From contig DAHUYV010000041.1 of assembly GCA_027306885.1 (NCBI GenBank), positions 1 to 54,328 on the forward strand: a DNA stretch of 54,328 nucleotides, in the 5' to 3' direction. The position numbers and the translations under genes are program-made. Of this stretch, positions 31,344 to 39,950 are shown piece after piece. The DNA is from Candidatus Dormiibacterota bacterium. GTDB lineage: Bacteria > Chloroflexota > Dormibacteria > Aeolococcales > Bog-877. The notes under the pieces are model-generated. The model was not told the DNA's origin. It ran no database searches and saw only the letters and a program-made list of their open reading frames with translations. How positions within the stretch are numbered: position 1 is the first letter of the stretch; every line of letters begins with the position of its first letter.

Positions 31344-32641
31344 CCGACGGCGGGCTCGACCTCAGCTCCTCCAGGGCGGCGCTGGACCGGGGGCTCAAGG
31401 TGATGCCGGGAGGGGTGAACAGCCCGGTCCGCTCCTTCCGCGGGGTGGGCGGGGATCCGCCGTTCTTCGCCTCGGCGAAGGGCGCGCACCTCACCGACCT
31501 CGACGGGAATCGGTACCTGGACATGGTCCTCGCCTACGGGCCGTTGATCCTCGGCCACCTGGACGAGCGCGTGGTTGCCGCTCTCCGCACCCAACTCGGC
31601 CGTGGGGAGGCGATGGGCGGACCGACCCTTGCCGAGGTGGAGTTGGCGGAGGAGGTGGCACGCCTCATGCCGGCGGTGGAGATGCTGCGTCTCACCAGCA
31701 GCGGCACTGAAGCCGCCATGAGCGCGGTCCGCCTGGCCCGGGGGGTGACGGGCCGCGACCTGATCGTCAAGTTCGACGGCTGCTACCACGGCCACGGCGA
31801 CTCACTGCTGGCGGCGGCCGGGTCAGGGGTTGCCACCCTGGCGATCCCGGGCTCGCCCGGGGTCCCGGCGGGCACCGTCGCCGACACCGTGGTGGTCGCC
31901 TTCAACGACCTCGCCGGGGTGAGGGAGGAGATGGAGCGGCGGGGAGAGAGGGTGGCGGCGGTGATCGTCGAGCCGGTCGCCGGCAACATGGGGGTGGTGC
32001 CGCCCGCCCCCGGGTTCCTGGAGGGGCTTCGCGAGCTGACCACCGCCTCTGGCTCCATCCTGATCCTCGATGAGGTGATGACCGGCTTCCGGGTCTCGAG
32101 GGGTGGGGCCCAGGAGCGGTACGGGCTGGCCCCCGATCTCACCTGCCTTGGCAAGATAATCGGCGGCGGGCTGCCGGTGGGCGCTCTCGGAGGGCGCCGG
32201 GCCCTCATGGAGCAGCTGGCCCCGGCCGGGCCGATCTACCAGGCGGGTACCTTGAGTGGCAGTCCGCTGGCGGTGGCCGCCGGTCTGACCACCCTCCGGG
32301 CCCTGCAGGAGGGCGACCCCTACTCCCGTCTGGAGAGGCTTGGGGCCCGCCTGCAGGCCGGACTGGAGGCGGCTGGCGCCGCCGCCGGGGTGCCCCTGCG
32401 GGTCAACCGGGTGGGGTCGATGCTGACCTTCTTCTTCACCGGCGAGGAGGTCGTCGACTTCCGGTCGGCGCGCACCAGCGACCTCTCCCACTTCTCCCAG
32501 GTGCACCGGAGGCTGCTTCAGGGCGGGGTGTTCTGGCCTCCTTCGCAATTCGAGGCGGGATTCCTCTCGGTCGTCCATCCAGAGGCTGAGCTGGACCGGC
32601 TGGTGGGCCTCTTCTCCCACGCACTGGCCGAGCTCGTCTGA
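31340..32641 (+). CDS. hemL: Glutamate-1-semialdehyde 2,1-aminomutase
   Basis: 'MPGGVNSPVRSFRGVGGDPPFF', 'LTSSGTEAAMSAVRLARG', 'GKIIGGGLPVGALGG'; homology-like residues begin upstream of the tracked ATG 31400, so CTG 31340 proposed. Confidence 0.9.
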   Translation: MTDGGLDLSSSRAALDRGLKVMPGGVNSPVRSFRGVGGDPPFFASAKGAHLTDLDGNRYLDMVLAYGPLILGHLDERVVAALRTQLGRGEAMGGPTLAEVELAEEVARLMPAVEMLRLTSSGTEAAMSAVRLARGVTGRDLIVKFDGCYHGHGDSLLAAAGSGVATLAIPGSPGVPAGTVADTVVVAFNDLAGVREEMERRGERVAAVIVEPVAGNMGVVPPAPGFLEGLRELTTASGSILILDEVMTGFRVSRGGAQERYGLAPDLTCLGKIIGGGLPVGALGGRRALMEQLAPAGPIYQAGTLSGSPLAVAAGLTTLRALQEGDPYSRLERLGARLQAGLEAAGAAAGVPLRVNRVGSMLTFFFTGEEVVDFRSARTSDLSHFSQVHRRLLQGGVFWPPSQFEAGFLSVVHPEAELDRLVGLFSHALAELV

Positions 32642-32730
32642 AGGCGCGGGCCGGGCCGGTTCCCCCGGAGTGAAATTTGGCCGGTGCTATACTCCGGGCG
32701 CTGTTGCGGGCGTTCCCAGAGGAGCAAGAC

Positions 32731-32994
32731 TTGTTGGGAGACCACTGGCCGCTAATCCTCCTGGTCCTCCTGGTGGCCCTGGTGATCTTCGGCCCCAAGC
32801 GGCTGCCGGAGCTGGGCCACTCGCTGGGACGGGCACTGAGCGAGTTCCGCCACGCCTCCCAGTCGGTCGTCGACGACACCAAGGCCGCGGCGGGGGCGCA
32901 GGTGGACGGGGCTTCGGCCGCCGGCACCCCTGGGCAGCCGGGTTCCGACCACCCGGTCGGGGCGGCGCCGGGTAGTTCCGACCGGGCCGGCTGA
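32731..32994 (+). CDS. tatA: Sec-independent translocase TatA/TatB-like
   Basis: 'WPLILLVLLVALVIFGPKRLPELGHSLGRALSEFRHA'; TTG start after 'aggagcaagac' RBS. Confidence 0.88.
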   Translation: MLGDHWPLILLVLLVALVIFGPKRLPELGHSLGRALSEFRHASQSVVDDTKAAAGAQVDGASAAGTPGQPGSDHPVGAAPGSSDRAG

Positions 32995-33009
32995 GCCCGC
33001 TTCCGCCAG

Positions 33010-33807
33010 GTGGCCACCCGCCGGCTCACCGGCTGGCGCTGGGGCGGGCAGCGAGGCTTCCCCGGGGGGCCCGCCGATGACCCTTCTCAGCTCACCCTGG
33101 TTGAGCATCTGGAGGAGTTCCGCCGGGCGCTGATCGTCAGCCTGGTGGCCTGGGGGCTGGCGACGGGGCTGGCCTTCGCCTTCAACCAGCAGCTGATCGC
33201 GGTCCTTGAACGACCCCTGCACCAGGCCCTCCTGCGCACTCACTCGCCGTTCGGCCAGAAGGTGGTGGTCACCAGCCCGATCCAGGGCCTGGCCATCCCC
33301 TTCGAGGTGGCCGCGGTCGCCGGGGTGGTGCTCGCCCTGCCGGTGATCGTCTGGCAGCTCTGGCGGTTCATAGCCCCCGGCCTGCGGGCGAATGAGCGCC
33401 AGCTGGCGTTCCCCTTCGTCGCCGGGACCCTGGTGTTCTTCGCGCTGGGAGGGGTCTTTGCCTACTTCGTCCTGCCGGTGGGGCTGTCCTTCCTCGCCAC
33501 CTTCCTTGGCGCCAACGCCGTCTACCTCCCCGATCTCGGCGCCTACCTCTCCTTCCTCGCCCTCGTGGTGCTGATCTTCGGGATCACCTTTGAGCTCCCG
33601 GTCGCCCTCAGTCTTCTGGCGGCCGTGGGACTGCTGGGCAGCCGCCAACTCTCCCACTGGCGCAAGCCCGGCTACTTCGTCATCATCCTGGTGGCGCTGA
33701 TCGTGACCCCGGGCGCCGATCCGTTCACCCCCACGTTCTTGTCCGTGGCGCTGATCCTGCTCTACGAGGGCAGCATCCTGTTCATCCGCGGCTTCCTGCA
33801 CCGCTGA
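33010..33807 (+). CDS. tatC: Sec-independent translocase TatC
   Basis: 'LTLVEHLEEFRRALIVSL', multi-TM, 'FVAGTLVFFALGGVFAYFVLP', 'IFGITFELPVALSLL'. Confidence 0.95.
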   Translation: MATRRLTGWRWGGQRGFPGGPADDPSQLTLVEHLEEFRRALIVSLVAWGLATGLAFAFNQQLIAVLERPLHQALLRTHSPFGQKVVVTSPIQGLAIPFEVAAVAGVVLALPVIVWQLWRFIAPGLRANERQLAFPFVAGTLVFFALGGVFAYFVLPVGLSFLATFLGANAVYLPDLGAYLSFLALVVLIFGITFELPVALSLLAAVGLLGSRQLSHWRKPGYFVIILVALIVTPGADPFTPTFLSVALILLYEGSILFIRGFLHR

Positions 33808-34523
33808 TGCCCCGACACGACGGGCGAGCGCCGGACCAGCTCCGGAATCTGACCATCGCCACGGCCCTCGGCGGTTGGGCCGAGGGCGAGGCGCTGATCA
33901 CCCTCGGCTCCACCCGGGTGCTCTGCACCGCCACGGTGGAGGAGAGGGTGCCGCCGCACCGCCGGGGCACCCGCGCGGGTTGGGTGACGGCGGAGTACGC
34001 CATGCTGCCGAGGGCGACCCCGGAGCGCACCCAGCGGGAGCGCAATCGAGTTGATGGCCGGTCTCAGGAGATCCAGCGGCTGGTGGCCCGCAGCCTGCGG
34101 GCGGCGGTCGACCTGCGGCGGCTCGGCGAGCGCACGGTGATCGTGGACTGTGACGTGCTCCAGGCCGACGGGGGCACCCGTACGGCTTCGATCACTGGTG
34201 GCTTCGTCGCCCTCGGGATCGCCTGCCGCAAGCTGGTCCAGGCGGGCCTCGTCAACGGCGATCCGGTCCGCCGGCAGGTGGCGGCGGTGAGCGTCGGGGT
34301 GTTGGAGGGGGAGCCGCTCTTGGACCTGGACTACCGGGAGGACAGCCGCGCCGACACCGACATGAACCTGGTGATGACCCAGGACCTCCAGCTGGTGGAG
34401 ATTCAGGGGACCGCCGAGGGGGGGGCGCTGGAGGCCGAGATGCTCGCCCCCTTGCTGCGGCTGGGGGAGGCCGGGGTGCGGATCGTGCTGGAGGTCCAGC
34501 GCGCGGCGCTTGCCGACGCCTAG
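33807..34523 (+). CDS. rph: Ribonuclease PH
   Basis: 'ALITLGSTRVLCTATVEERVPP', 'GWVTAEYAMLPRATPERTQRER', 'DCDVLQADGGTRTASITGG', 'LDLDYREDSRADTDMNLVM'. Confidence 0.96.
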   Translation: MPRHDGRAPDQLRNLTIATALGGWAEGEALITLGSTRVLCTATVEERVPPHRRGTRAGWVTAEYAMLPRATPERTQRERNRVDGRSQEIQRLVARSLRAAVDLRRLGERTVIVDCDVLQADGGTRTASITGGFVALGIACRKLVQAGLVNGDPVRRQVAAVSVGVLEGEPLLDLDYREDSRADTDMNLVMTQDLQLVEIQGTAEGGALEAEMLAPLLRLGEAGVRIVLEVQRAALADA

Positions 34524-35138
34524 GTGATCCCCGAGGCCCTGGTGGTGGCGAGCCGCAACCCCAACAAGGTGGTGGAGTTCGCCCGGCTGTTGGCCCCCGC
34601 CGGATGGGAGGTCGTCGCCCTGGACGATGCCCAGGGGGGTCGGGAGGCGACCTGGGAGGAGGACTCTCCCACATACGTGGGCAACGCGCTCATCAAGGCC
34701 GTCGCCGCCGCCGCCGCGACCGGCCTGCCCGCCCTCGGTGACGACAGCGGAGTGGAGGTGTACGCCCTGGGGGGCTGGCCCGGGCTGCGCACCGCCCGCT
34801 GGCTGGGGGAGGACGCCAGCGCCTCTCAGCTGCGTGAGGCGATGCAGGTCGAGGTGGCCAAGCTTCCCGAGGATCGTCGGCAGGCCGCCTTCGTCTGCGC
34901 CCTGGCGCTGGTCCTGCCCCAGGCCGGGGGCCAGCCCCGGACGATCACCGTGGAGGCTCGACTCGAGGGCAGCCTTCTGGCGGCCCCAAGGGGCGGGGGA
35001 GGGTTCGGCTATGACCCGATCTTCGTGCCCCGCGGTGAGACTCGGACCATGGCGGAGATGCCCCCCGGGGAGAAGGACCGGCGCAGCCATCGGGGGCTCG
35101 CCGTGGCCCAGTTGCTGAGGGTGCTGGCCGCCGCCTGA
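34524..35138 (+). CDS. rdgB: Non-canonical purine NTP pyrophosphatase (RdgB/HAM1)
   Basis: 'VVASRNPNKVVEFARLL', 'PALGDDSGVEVYALGGWPGLRTARW', 'GGGFGYDPIFVP'. Confidence 0.95.
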   Translation: MIPEALVVASRNPNKVVEFARLLAPAGWEVVALDDAQGGREATWEEDSPTYVGNALIKAVAAAAATGLPALGDDSGVEVYALGGWPGLRTARWLGEDASASQLREAMQVEVAKLPEDRRQAAFVCALALVLPQAGGQPRTITVEARLEGSLLAAPRGGGGFGYDPIFVPRGETRTMAEMPPGEKDRRSHRGLAVAQLLRVLAAA

Positions 35139-35201
35139 GAGTCGGCACCGCACCCCCCAGTCGACCCGGCGCCCCGCGGTGCCCCTGATACGCTGACGGC
35201 A

Positions 35202-35273
35202 CGGGGGTTGGCGCAGAGGTAGCGCGCCCGCTTTGGGAGCGGGAGGTCGCCAGTTCGATCCTGGCACCCCCGA
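35202..35273 (+). tRNA. tRNA-Pro (anticodon TGG)
   Basis: Hand fold: CGGGGGT/ACCCCCG acceptor, GCGC D-stem, CCCGC-TTTGGGA-GCGGG anticodon arm, GCCAG-TTCGATC-CTGGC T-arm; CCA not encoded. Confidence 0.95.
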
Positions 35274-35313
35274 CGCCGGCCGTCTGGGCGCCCCCCGGAT
35301 CGGCCGGACGCCC

Positions 35314-36150
35314 TCAGCGCAGGCCGGCGAAGAGGTCGTCCTCGGGGAGCTGGCTCCCGGTTCGGTCGACGGCCCGGATGAAGTGCTCCCGGGCGAGGAA
35401 CCCCATCACCACCTCTTGGGGGAAGCGCAGGAGGAAGGCGTTGTCCGCCTGGCTGGCGTGAGCCCGCAGCGCTGCCAGCTTCGCCTCGACCTCGGCCCCC
35501 ACCTCCACGCTGGTGGTCAGCAGCGAGTCGTCGGTGCCAAAGGGCGGGTTGTCGGGGTCCATGTCCGGCCCGCCGAACTCGCTGAGGTCGATGCCCATCT
35601 CGCGCATCCGGCGCGCCGCCGCCGCCACCGCGGAGCGGGGGATGGCGGTGTAGTACACCTTCTGGGGGATCCCGGTGGCCGCGCAGGCCGCCACCGTCAG
35701 CTGGTGGGTCCGGATGTGGTCGGGATGACCGTAGCCGCCGGTCTCGTCGTAGGTGACCACCACCTGGGGCCGGTGGCGCCGGATCAGCTCGGCCAGCCGA
35801 TCCACCTCCTCCTGCAGAGGGCTGCCCGAGAGCGAGCCGGTACGGCCGTTCTCGCCCCATCCCTCCATCCCGGAGTCCAGGTACCCGAGCCGCTCCAGGT
35901 GCTCCACCTCCAGGACGCGGCAGGACTCCTCCAGCTCCCGCCGCCGGGCCTCTCGCACCTGAGCCTCGTCGTGGCCGGGCTCTCCCGGCTTGACACCGGC
36001 GAGCCCGTCGCCCAGCTCCCCCCCGGTGCAGGTGACCAGAACCGTGTGGATCCCCTCCCGGCGGTACTTGCGCAGCACCCCTCCGGTGGACAGCACCTCG
36101 TCGTCCGGATGGGCGTGCACCGCCATGAAGGTCAACTGGTCGGTCGGCAC
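35314..36150 (-). CDS. PIG-L/LmbE-family deacetylase (Mca/MshB-like)
   Basis: 'MAVHAHPDDEVLSTGGVLRKY', 'VTCTGGELGDG', 'VVTYDETGGYGHPDHIRTH'; GTG start inferred at 36150. Confidence 0.9.
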   Translation of the reverse strand: MPTDQLTFMAVHAHPDDEVLSTGGVLRKYRREGIHTVLVTCTGGELGDGLAGVKPGEPGHDEAQVREARRRELEESCRVLEVEHLERLGYLDSGMEGWGENGRTGSLSGSPLQEEVDRLAELIRRHRPQVVVTYDETGGYGHPDHIRTHQLTVAACAATGIPQKVYYTAIPRSAVAAAARRMREMGIDLSEFGGPDMDPDNPPFGTDDSLLTTSVEVGAEVEAKLAALRAHASQADNAFLLRFPQEVVMGFLAREHFIRAVDRTGSQLPEDDLFAGLR

Positions 36151-36220
36151 GCCCTGAGTCTGCCGACCTGGGGGTGCGCTGCGCCAGCCCAACTTCCCTC
36201 CCCGGCCGGCGCCCCCCAGC

Positions 36221-37171
36221 TCAGGCCTCGCGCCAGCGCCAGTTCAGTCGGCTCCGAGCATGCCCCAGAAGCATCTCGAGCCGCTCCCTCAGCCCCCCTC
36301 CCTGGGCCGCGACGCCGGCAAGGAGCAGGGCCAGCCCCAGCCCGGCGAGCAATCCCAACTGCTGCTCTCCGACCAGGGCAGCCGTGACCAGGGCGAACCC
36401 GGGCTCGGTGGCCATCACCACCGCCGCCGCATCCGTCGAGAGGTGCTTCTGGGCAGCAGCCTGGACCGCGAAGCCGAAGGCGGAAGCCCCGAGAGCGGAG
36501 AAGACCATTGCGCCCGCCACCCCCGGGGTGGGCGTGGGCAGGCCCCCGGCGAACGGGAGCACCGGCATCAGCAACACCGCGACCATGAGGAGCTGGGCGC
36601 CTCCCAGGGCGGTCGCCGACAGCGACTGGCCGAGGCGCCCCACCAGGACCACCTGCAGGGCGAACGCGGCGGCCGAGATGATCTCCAACCCGATCCCCGC
36701 CATCTGGCCGACCTCTCCGACGCTGATCGAAGGCGAGGCCGCGTGGCACACCAGGATCGTCCCGGCGATCGCCAGGGCGGAGCTCACCACCACCCGGCGG
36801 TCGGGGGCACGCCCGGTCATCACCCACTCCCAGGCGGGAGCCAGCACCACCACCAGGCTGGTGAGGGTGGCCGCCACCCCCGCCGAGGCTCCGAGGGCCA
36901 ATCCCAGGGTCTGGGTGACGTACCCCACGGTTAGGGCCGCGCCGACCCCCGCCAGACTGCGCCGGGGGACCCGACGCCACTCCGGCCGGCTGGAGGGCCG
37001 GACGTAGGCGATCGCCATCAGGGCGGCCCCGCCCAGGACGAAGCGGAGGAAGAGGAACCCGACGACCGGGTATGCGGCCACCGCCGCCCGCACCACCACG
37101 AAGCTGGCGCCCCACAGGGCCACCACGAGAAGAAGTGCCGCCGCCGCCGCCTGAGGCCGGCTCGGACGCAT
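36221..37171 (-). CDS. EamA/DMT-family transporter
   Basis: ~10 TM segments; 'ALWGASFVVVRAAVAAYPVVGFLFLRFVLGG'. Confidence 0.88.
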   Translation of the reverse strand: MRPSRPQAAAAALLLVVALWGASFVVVRAAVAAYPVVGFLFLRFVLGGAALMAIAYVRPSSRPEWRRVPRRSLAGVGAALTVGYVTQTLGLALGASAGVAATLTSLVVVLAPAWEWVMTGRAPDRRVVVSSALAIAGTILVCHAASPSISVGEVGQMAGIGLEIISAAAFALQVVLVGRLGQSLSATALGGAQLLMVAVLLMPVLPFAGGLPTPTPGVAGAMVFSALGASAFGFAVQAAAQKHLSTDAAAVVMATEPGFALVTAALVGEQQLGLLAGLGLALLLAGVAAQGGGLRERLEMLLGHARSRLNWRWREA

Positions 37172-37204
37172 TCCAGCTATCCTTCGGGTTGAGAAGGTCC
37201 AGCC

Positions 37205-37214
37205 CCAGATCTGG
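37205..37214. promoter_or_regulatory. CCAGATCTGG palindrome in divergent EamA/Lrp intergenic region, possible operator
   Basis: Perfect 10-bp palindrome between divergently transcribed regulator and transporter. Confidence 0.35.
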
Positions 37215-37252
37215 TTCAGATTCATACCCCATATCTTCACCAGGAGGCGACA

Positions 37253-37756
37253 ATGACGCAAATAGGCCGAAGTAAATTCGGTTCACGGTCAGCGATCGGG
37301 GAGCTGGACGAAAGCGATTCGAAGATCCTGCGGGCCCTGCAGTCCAACGCCCGCACCACGCTGGCGGACGTGGGCCGAGCGGCGGGGCTGGCCCCTTCCT
37401 CGGTCCACGAGCGGCTGCGGCGGTTGCAGCGCGACGGGGTGATCCGGGGCTGGACGCTGGAGTTGGACCCAAGGGAGGTGGGGCGCCCGGTCACGGCGTT
37501 CGTCGGGGTGGAGGCCGATGTGACGGGTGGGAGCCTGGCGGGTCGGCTGCGACAGCGCTGCGAGATCGACGAGTGCCACGACATCGCCGGCGATCTCTCG
37601 TTCTTCCTCAAGGTGAGAGCCGCCGACACCGAGGCGCTCCTGGAGCTGGTCGACTGGATCAGGGAGCTGCCCGGAGTCCGTCAGACCCGCACCACCGTCG
37701 TGCTCAAGACTGAATTCGAGCGCCAGGTGTGGCTCGGTCCAGCCCCGGCCGGGTGA
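37253..37756 (+). CDS. Lrp/AsnC-family transcriptional regulator
   Basis: 'LDESDSKILRALQSNARTTLADVGRAAGLAPSSVHERLRRLQRDGVIRGW'; RBS 'aggaggcgac'. Confidence 0.93.
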   Translation: MTQIGRSKFGSRSAIGELDESDSKILRALQSNARTTLADVGRAAGLAPSSVHERLRRLQRDGVIRGWTLELDPREVGRPVTAFVGVEADVTGGSLAGRLRQRCEIDECHDIAGDLSFFLKVRAADTEALLELVDWIRELPGVRQTRTTVVLKTEFERQVWLGPAPAG

Positions 37757-37769
37757 GCCGGGGCGCCGG

Positions 37770-38588
37770 TCAGCTCCCCTGGAAATGGGGCTGGCGCCTC
37801 TCCCGGAATGCGGCCAGCCCCTCTCGGAAGTCGCTGGTTCGAGCCGCGGCCTGCTGGAAGCGCGCCTCCAGTTCCAGCTGAGCCGTGAGCTCCCGTTCCA
37901 GCCCCCCGTAGATCAGCTCCTTGGTCATCCCCAGCGCCGAGGTCGCCCCGGCCGCCAGCTCCTTTGAGAACCGCCCGACCTCGGCGGCGAAGCTGTCGGC
38001 CGGGGCGACCCTCGTCACCAGACCAGCCCGCAGGGCCTGGTCCGCCGACAGCCGTTCCCCGGTGAGGGCCAGGTGCAGCGCCAACGAGGGGCCGAGGAGG
38101 CGGCCCAGGAAGTACGTGGCGCCGGAGTCCGGCACCAGCCCGATCTGGGCGAAGCCGCAGCTGAACCAGGCGGCATCCGAGCAGATCCGAAGGTCTGCGG
38201 CCAGGGCCAGGGAGAGGCCCGCTCCGGTGGCCAGCCCATTGACCGCCGCCAGCACCGGGATTGGAAGCCGGCGCAGGCCCAGGACCAGCGGGGTGTACCG
38301 CTCCCGGATCAGGCCCTCGATGTCCTCGGGGAGTTGGTCGTCACCACCCTTGCCCAGATACTGCCCGGCGCAGAACGCGCGCCCCGCGCCGGTCAGGACC
38401 AGGCAGCGGCAGCCCGGGTCGGCGGCCACCTCCTCCACCGCCGCGATGAGAGCCAGGCAGAGCTCGCGGTCCAGGGCGTTGAGGCGCTGGGGGCGGTTGA
38501 GCGTCAGGGTGGTGACGCTGCCGGTCTTCAGCCGAAGCAGAGCTGAGCCCTGCTGGCCAGGTGCGCCGGGGTCAGCTGGCGTTGGCAT
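37770..38588 (-). CDS. Enoyl-CoA hydratase/isomerase family protein
   Basis: 'TLTLNRPQRLNALDREL', 'VLTGAGRAFCAGQYLG', 'PVLAAVNGLATGAGLSLALAADLRI'. Confidence 0.93.
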   Translation of the reverse strand: MPTPADPGAPGQQGSALLRLKTGSVTTLTLNRPQRLNALDRELCLALIAAVEEVAADPGCRCLVLTGAGRAFCAGQYLGKGGDDQLPEDIEGLIRERYTPLVLGLRRLPIPVLAAVNGLATGAGLSLALAADLRICSDAAWFSCGFAQIGLVPDSGATYFLGRLLGPSLALHLALTGERLSADQALRAGLVTRVAPADSFAAEVGRFSKELAAGATSALGMTKELIYGGLERELTAQLELEARFQQAAARTSDFREGLAAFRERRQPHFQGS

Positions 38589-38647
38589 CCCGTCATTGTG
38601 GGGCAGGGGGACGGCGCTGGAAACCCTCTCAGTGGCAGAATCGGGCG

Positions 38648-39940
38648 GTGACTCTGGGCACGCCTGAAGAGGAGGCCCTCGGCCTGCTGCGGTTCATCGC
38701 CGCCTCGCCGACGCCCTACCACGCCTGCCGGGAGGCGGCGGAGCGCCTGGCGGCGGTGGGGTTCACCGAGGCGCAGCTCGAATCCGAGTGGGCCGCCGGC
38801 GAGCGCCGCTTCGTGGTCCGAGGTGGCACCCTGATCGCCCTGTGGGTGCCTTCCGGAGCCTCCCCGGACCAAGGGGTCACCGTGGTCGGCGCCCATACCG
38901 ACAGCCCCAACTTGCGGCTCCGGCCGCGCCCGGACCTGGGCCGGGCGGGGTACCGCCAGCTGAGCGTGGAGGTGTACGGAGGGGCGCTGGTCAACTCGTG
39001 GCTGGATCGCGACCTGGGCGTCTCCGGAAGGGCCGTGGTCCGCGGGCCGGAGGGTCCGGAGACCAGGCTCTTCCAGGTCGACCGGCCGCTGGCACGACTG
39101 CCCCAGCTGGCGATCCATCTGGACCGGGAGGTGAACGAGAAGGGGGTCCGGCTCAACCGCCAGACCGAGGTCGTTCCGATCTGGGGCCTGGGAGAGGCCG
39201 CCGACCTGGACTTTGCCGCTTTCGTGGCCGGCGAGGTGGGAGTGGGCGAGGAGGCGGTGCTGGCCTGGGACGCCATGCTCCACCCGCTGGAGGCGCCCGC
39301 CCTCGCCGGCCGTGGTGGCGAGTTCGTGAGCGCTCCCCGCCTGGACAACCTGGGCTCGTCGTACTGCGGCGTGCGAGCGATGGTTGAGGTGGCGGAGTCC
39401 CGTTCAGCCCGCCGGCCGGTGGTGCTGGCGCTCTTCGATCACGAGGAGGTCGGGAGCGTATCGGCGCGGGGAGCCGGAGGAGCGCTGCTCCCCCAGGTGC
39501 TGGAGCAGCTGGGGCTGGGGATGGGGGGCGGCAGGGCGGAGTTCCTACGCTCCCTCGGTCGCACGACGGTCCTCTCGGTGGACATGGCCCACGCCGCCCA
39601 CCCCAACTACCTGGACCACTATGAGCCAGCCCACCTTCTCCAGCTCAACTCGGGTCCGGCGATCAAGACCAACGCCAACCAGCGCTACGCCACCGACGCC
39701 GAGACCGGTGGACGATTCGCCTTGGCCTGTGAGGATGCCGGGGTGCCGTTCCAGTGGTACTCGAGCCGGGGGGATATGCCCTGCGGCTCAACCATCGGGC
39801 CTAGCCTCGCGGCGAGGCTGGGTGCAGCCACGGTGGACGTGGGGATCCCCCAGCTCGCGATGCATTCCGCGCGGGAGATGGCCGGCTCGCAGGACCCTTC
39901 TCACCTGATCCGGGCGATGCTGGCCTTCATCGCCACCTGA
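38648..39940 (+). CDS. M18-family aminopeptidase
   Basis: 'FIAASPTPYHACREAAERL', 'VGAHTDSPNLRLRP', 'ALFDHEEVGSVSARGAGGALL', 'SVDMAHAAHPNYLDHYEP'; GTG start. Confidence 0.94.
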   Translation: MTLGTPEEEALGLLRFIAASPTPYHACREAAERLAAVGFTEAQLESEWAAGERRFVVRGGTLIALWVPSGASPDQGVTVVGAHTDSPNLRLRPRPDLGRAGYRQLSVEVYGGALVNSWLDRDLGVSGRAVVRGPEGPETRLFQVDRPLARLPQLAIHLDREVNEKGVRLNRQTEVVPIWGLGEAADLDFAAFVAGEVGVGEEAVLAWDAMLHPLEAPALAGRGGEFVSAPRLDNLGSSYCGVRAMVEVAESRSARRPVVLALFDHEEVGSVSARGAGGALLPQVLEQLGLGMGGGRAEFLRSLGRTTVLSVDMAHAAHPNYLDHYEPAHLLQLNSGPAIKTNANQRYATDAETGGRFALACEDAGVPFQWYSSRGDMPCGSTIGPSLAARLGAATVDVGIPQLAMHSAREMAGSQDPSHLIRAMLAFIAT

Positions 39941-39950
39941 ACCGCCGCGC

